The position numbers and the translations under genes are program-made. The notes beneath the pieces were generated by a model. That model did no database searches. It was not told where the DNA came from and saw only the letters and a list, made by a program, of their open reading frames with translations. 7,971 bases of DNA from Chromatiales bacterium (GTDB lineage: Bacteria; Pseudomonadota; Gammaproteobacteria; SZUA-152), in contig JALTPW010000825.1 in NCBI GenBank assembly GCA_026999335.1, positions 1 through 7,971 of the forward strand, written 5' to 3'. Each line of letters opens with the position of its first letter. Position 1 is the stretch's first letter. Positions 6,018 through 7,971 of the stretch are shown piece after piece.

Positions 6018-6276
6018 GCCTCTGCCGCCATTAACCGCGCCAACCGGGCATATTGACGGGGCGCTTGTGCCGGCTGCGGTTTGTTTGGCCGGTCTGGCCC
6101 CCTTGTTCCACGCTCCCTGTTTCATACAACAACTCCTCAAAATGATTACAATAGCGCCCAGTTTTGGCTGCGGCGGCTGTTGTATGCACAGTGAATGATC
6201 ATGGCGATGGGAGGACAGGGGTATCTACGGCACTGAAGTAGCAGTAAAGGACGGTTTTTCAGGCCTGCACTCTATC
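6018..6276. other. Intergenic gap with a 9-bp inverted repeat
   Basis: No gene is supported between the rhodanese stop and the next start. CATACAACA (6123-6131) and TGTTGTATG (6178-6186) are perfect reverse complements 46 bases apart, and the interval contains a TACAAT hexamer (6147-6152) that could be a -10 element without a good -35. A strong ribosome binding site, GGGAGGA, lies at 6209-6215. It has no ATG, GTG or TTG at normal spacing in the frame of the downstream gene. Confidence 0.35.
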
Positions 6277-7737
6277 GTGCTGGGTCTGTTGCTGTTTGTC
6301 TGTGCCGGCTATTACGCCGTGCCGCTGGCCGACAGCGATTTCTGGTGGCACATTGCTGCCGGGCGAGACATTCTGCAGCACGGCGCCCTGCCGGTGGTCG
6401 ACCCCTTCGGTGTATTTCCCGCCGCCGACGTGATTCGCAGCGACACGGTGCTGAAGGGCCAGTGGCTGGGACAGGTAGTGCTGTACGGCCTGTTTGAGGC
6501 CGGTGGCATCAATGCCGTGGTGGCCTTTCGCGTCGCGGTGCTGCTGGCGTGCATCGCGCTGATTTATACTCGCGCGCGTTGCCTGATGGCGATGAATCCA
6601 CTGGTGCTATGGGGCGTGCTGGCACTGGTGGCGCTCAATGCCTCCGGTTTTGGCGGTGAGCGTCCACAATTGCTGTCGTTCCTATTCGCCGCGTTGTTTT
6701 TCGTCTGCATCGATCTGGCACGGCGGCGGTGCGACTGGCGCTGGCTGCTGCCTCTGCCGTTGATTACCGTGCTGTGGGCCAACAGCCACGGTGGGGTGAT
6801 TCTCGGCGTGGTGCTGCTGGGCCTGTGGAGCGTGATGGGTTGGTTGGACAAGTCCATGGGCCGGCGCGAATGCGCTCAGTGGCTGGCCATGAGCGGGGTG
6901 GTGTTTCTCGCCTCGCTGCTGACGCCCAATGGTATCCAGACCTATCTCTACCTGTTTCAGCTGGAGGGCAGCGTGCTGCAACAGCGCACCTCCGAATATA
7001 TCAGCGCCCTGCAAGTGTATGAACTGGGTTACGTTTGGCCACAGGTAGGGATCTATGGCTATTTTATGCTCGCCATGGTCGGGCTGATCGGTCTGCTGAA
7101 GTTACATCGGTGGCGTGAGGCGGCAGTGGTGACTTTTCTTGCCGCGATCAGTATTTCCTCTTACCGGTATTTCGCCTTTTTCCTGTTTATTGCGGCACCC
7201 TATTTAATCGTGGGCCTGGGTAGCTTGATGCCCAAAAAGGTGAATGAATTTGCCACGCCCCAGCGTATACAGGCGTTGGTGGCTGTGACGTTAGTGATTG
7301 TGCTGGCCAGCGGTGCGGCACGCGGCACGGTATTCCGTGGCGGTCTGTATCAGGCGGCCTATCCCACCGCCATTGCCGATAGTGTCGAGCAACAGAAACT
7401 GCGTGGTCGTGCCTTTAATAACCTCGAATGGGGCGGTTATCTGTTGTGGCGATTGGGCGGCCAGGTGCAGCCCTACATCGACGGTCGTATGCTGGACATG
7501 TCGCGCTTCCCTCCCTATACACATATTCTTTGGGCCACGCCGCAGGGCATACAACTCTTCAATAGAAACAATTTCCAGTTGGTCATCTTGCCTTATCACG
7601 GTCGTTTTGATCCGCAGCGCTACAAGCTTATTGACTATCTGGCCACGCGGCGTGACTGGCGGTTGGCCTACCGCGACGCGCAGGGTGTGGTGTTCGTGCG
7701 TCGGCAGACAGAGGGTTTTTTTGATGGCCTGCAATGA
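6277..7737 (+). CDS. Polytopic membrane protein, GT-C/GT39-like glycosyltransferase-type
   Basis: A 486-residue integral membrane protein with about nine or ten hydrophobic segments spread over residues 1-347, followed by a soluble C-terminal domain. After the first segment comes DSDFWWHIAAGRDIL (19-33), the pattern 'D-x-D-x-WWH...G..IL..G..P..DPF' found in GT-C-fold membrane proteins that use lipid-linked sugars. ERPQLLSFL (128-136) and WANSHGG (167-173) are further conserved patches. The C-terminal part has FNNLEWGGYLLWRL (380-393) and YIDGR (400-404), also typical of this uncharacterised group. Sugar donor and acceptor cannot be told. The GTG at 6277 is the first standard start after an in-frame stop (6196-6198), but its ribosome binding site is poor; an ATC at 6223 follows a strong site. 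A methyltransferase gene starts 12 bp downstream, indicating an operon. Transferase activity is an inference from motif likeness. Confidence 0.75.
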   Translation: MLGLLLFVCAGYYAVPLADSDFWWHIAAGRDILQHGALPVVDPFGVFPAADVIRSDTVLKGQWLGQVVLYGLFEAGGINAVVAFRVAVLLACIALIYTRARCLMAMNPLVLWGVLALVALNASGFGGERPQLLSFLFAALFFVCIDLARRRCDWRWLLPLPLITVLWANSHGGVILGVVLLGLWSVMGWLDKSMGRRECAQWLAMSGVVFLASLLTPNGIQTYLYLFQLEGSVLQQRTSEYISALQVYELGYVWPQVGIYGYFMLAMVGLIGLLKLHRWREAAVVTFLAAISISSYRYFAFFLFIAAPYLIVGLGSLMPKKVNEFATPQRIQALVAVTLVIVLASGAARGTVFRGGLYQAAYPTAIADSVEQQKLRGRAFNNLEWGGYLLWRLGGQVQPYIDGRMLDMSRFPPYTHILWATPQGIQLFNRNNFQLVILPYHGRFDPQRYKLIDYLATRRDWRLAYRDAQGVVFVRRQTEGFFDGLQ

Positions 7738-7749
7738 GGCATAGCGGGT

Positions 7750-7971
7750 ATGCATGAGTCACTGTACCCGCAGATGCGTGAACTGGAAGACCACCACTGG
7801 TGGTTTCGCGGGCGGCGGCGCATTGTTGCCGGTGTGATCCAGCGCCTGCACCTGCCCGCGCAAGCACGTATTCTCGATGCCGGTTGCGGCACCGGTGGCA
7901 ACCTGCCCATGCTGGCAGGATTTGGCGAGCTTACTGGCGCCGAATTCGCTGCCGAAGCTGCGGCGCTGGCG
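7750..7971 (+). CDS. Class I SAM-dependent methyltransferase, N-terminal part (cut by window edge)
   Basis: The ATG at 7750 opens a 74-codon frame that is still open at the window end. The peptide starts MHESLYPQMRELEDHHWWFR, and the SAM-binding glycine motif ILDAGCGTGGN is at residues 41-51, with Asp43 beginning motif I. The acidic Glu65 after the next strand (LTGAEF) is in place to bind the ribose hydroxyls. Methyltransferases with the 'ExxHWWFRxRR' N-terminus are common beside glycosyltransferases in bacterial surface-glycan loci, and here the gene follows the GT-C-like gene after 12 bp. GAGG (7734-7737, over the upstream stop) is a possible ribosome binding site. The methyl acceptor is unknown. 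The rest of the catalytic domain lies outside the window. Confidence 0.85.
   Translation, partial: MHESLYPQMRELEDHHWWFRGRRRIVAGVIQRLHLPAQARILDAGCGTGGNLPMLAGFGELTGAEFAAEAAALA

Noticed and set aside
6001..6198. 65-codon plus-strand frame between rhodanese and membrane protein
   Set aside because: It overlaps the rhodanese end, has no ribosome binding site and no recognisable features despite the CGGCC cluster.
7291..7755. 154-codon minus-strand frame inside the membrane protein gene
   Set aside because: Antisense shadow; the plus-strand frame carries conserved motifs such as EWGGYL and YIDGR across the same bases.

Overview
The window reads as accessory-flavoured chromosomal DNA from a proteobacterium, most likely a gammaproteobacterium. 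This rests on GC-rich genes, Shine-Dalgarno-like sites, a eukaryote-type alpha-phosphoglucomutase, and a hybrid kinase with the AASHDLRQPLHAL box. The genus cannot be told from the sequence. No rRNA, tRNA, CRISPR array or complete insertion sequence is visible.

Layout. (1) Bases 1-236, minus strand: the first 78 residues of a probable IS4-family transposase, cut by the window edge. A candidate promoter and a hairpin lie just upstream of its ATG. (2) Bases 494-2263, minus strand: a 589-residue membrane hybrid sensor histidine kinase with a fused receiver domain. It starts at TTG behind a good ribosome binding site, and two dyads sit in its upstream region. (3) Bases 2264-3492: a 1.2-kb stretch without an intact gene, full of mobile-element debris. 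It holds two abutting palindromic MITE-like elements sharing a CTAG (2458-2621 and 2618-2784), a weaker inverted-repeat element (about 2961-3096), and a 52-codon stub resembling an IS256-family transposase N-terminus (3163-3321, minus). (4) Bases 3493-5124, plus: a complete alpha-D-glucose phosphate-specific phosphoglucomutase. (5) Bases 5190-6017, plus: a secreted tandem rhodanese-like protein whose second domain lacks the catalytic cysteine. (6) Bases 6277-7737, plus: a polytopic membrane protein of GT-C/GT39-like type, followed 12 bases later by (7) the 5' part of a class I SAM-dependent methyltransferase (from 7750, running off the window).

How the genes relate. Phosphoglucomutase makes glucose-1-phosphate for glycogen and sugar-nucleotide synthesis. 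The GT-C-like protein and the methyltransferase look like the start of an operon for building or modifying a surface glycan or glycolipid, so the plus-strand genes may share a broad carbohydrate theme. That link is inference, and the rhodanese does not obviously belong to it. The sensor kinase has no partner regulator in the window.

The most distinctive structure is the CTAG-A-CTAG-B-CTAG arrangement in the intergenic region. It looks like two different non-autonomous palindromic elements inserted next to each other at a CTAG target. No complete new multi-gene system is visible.
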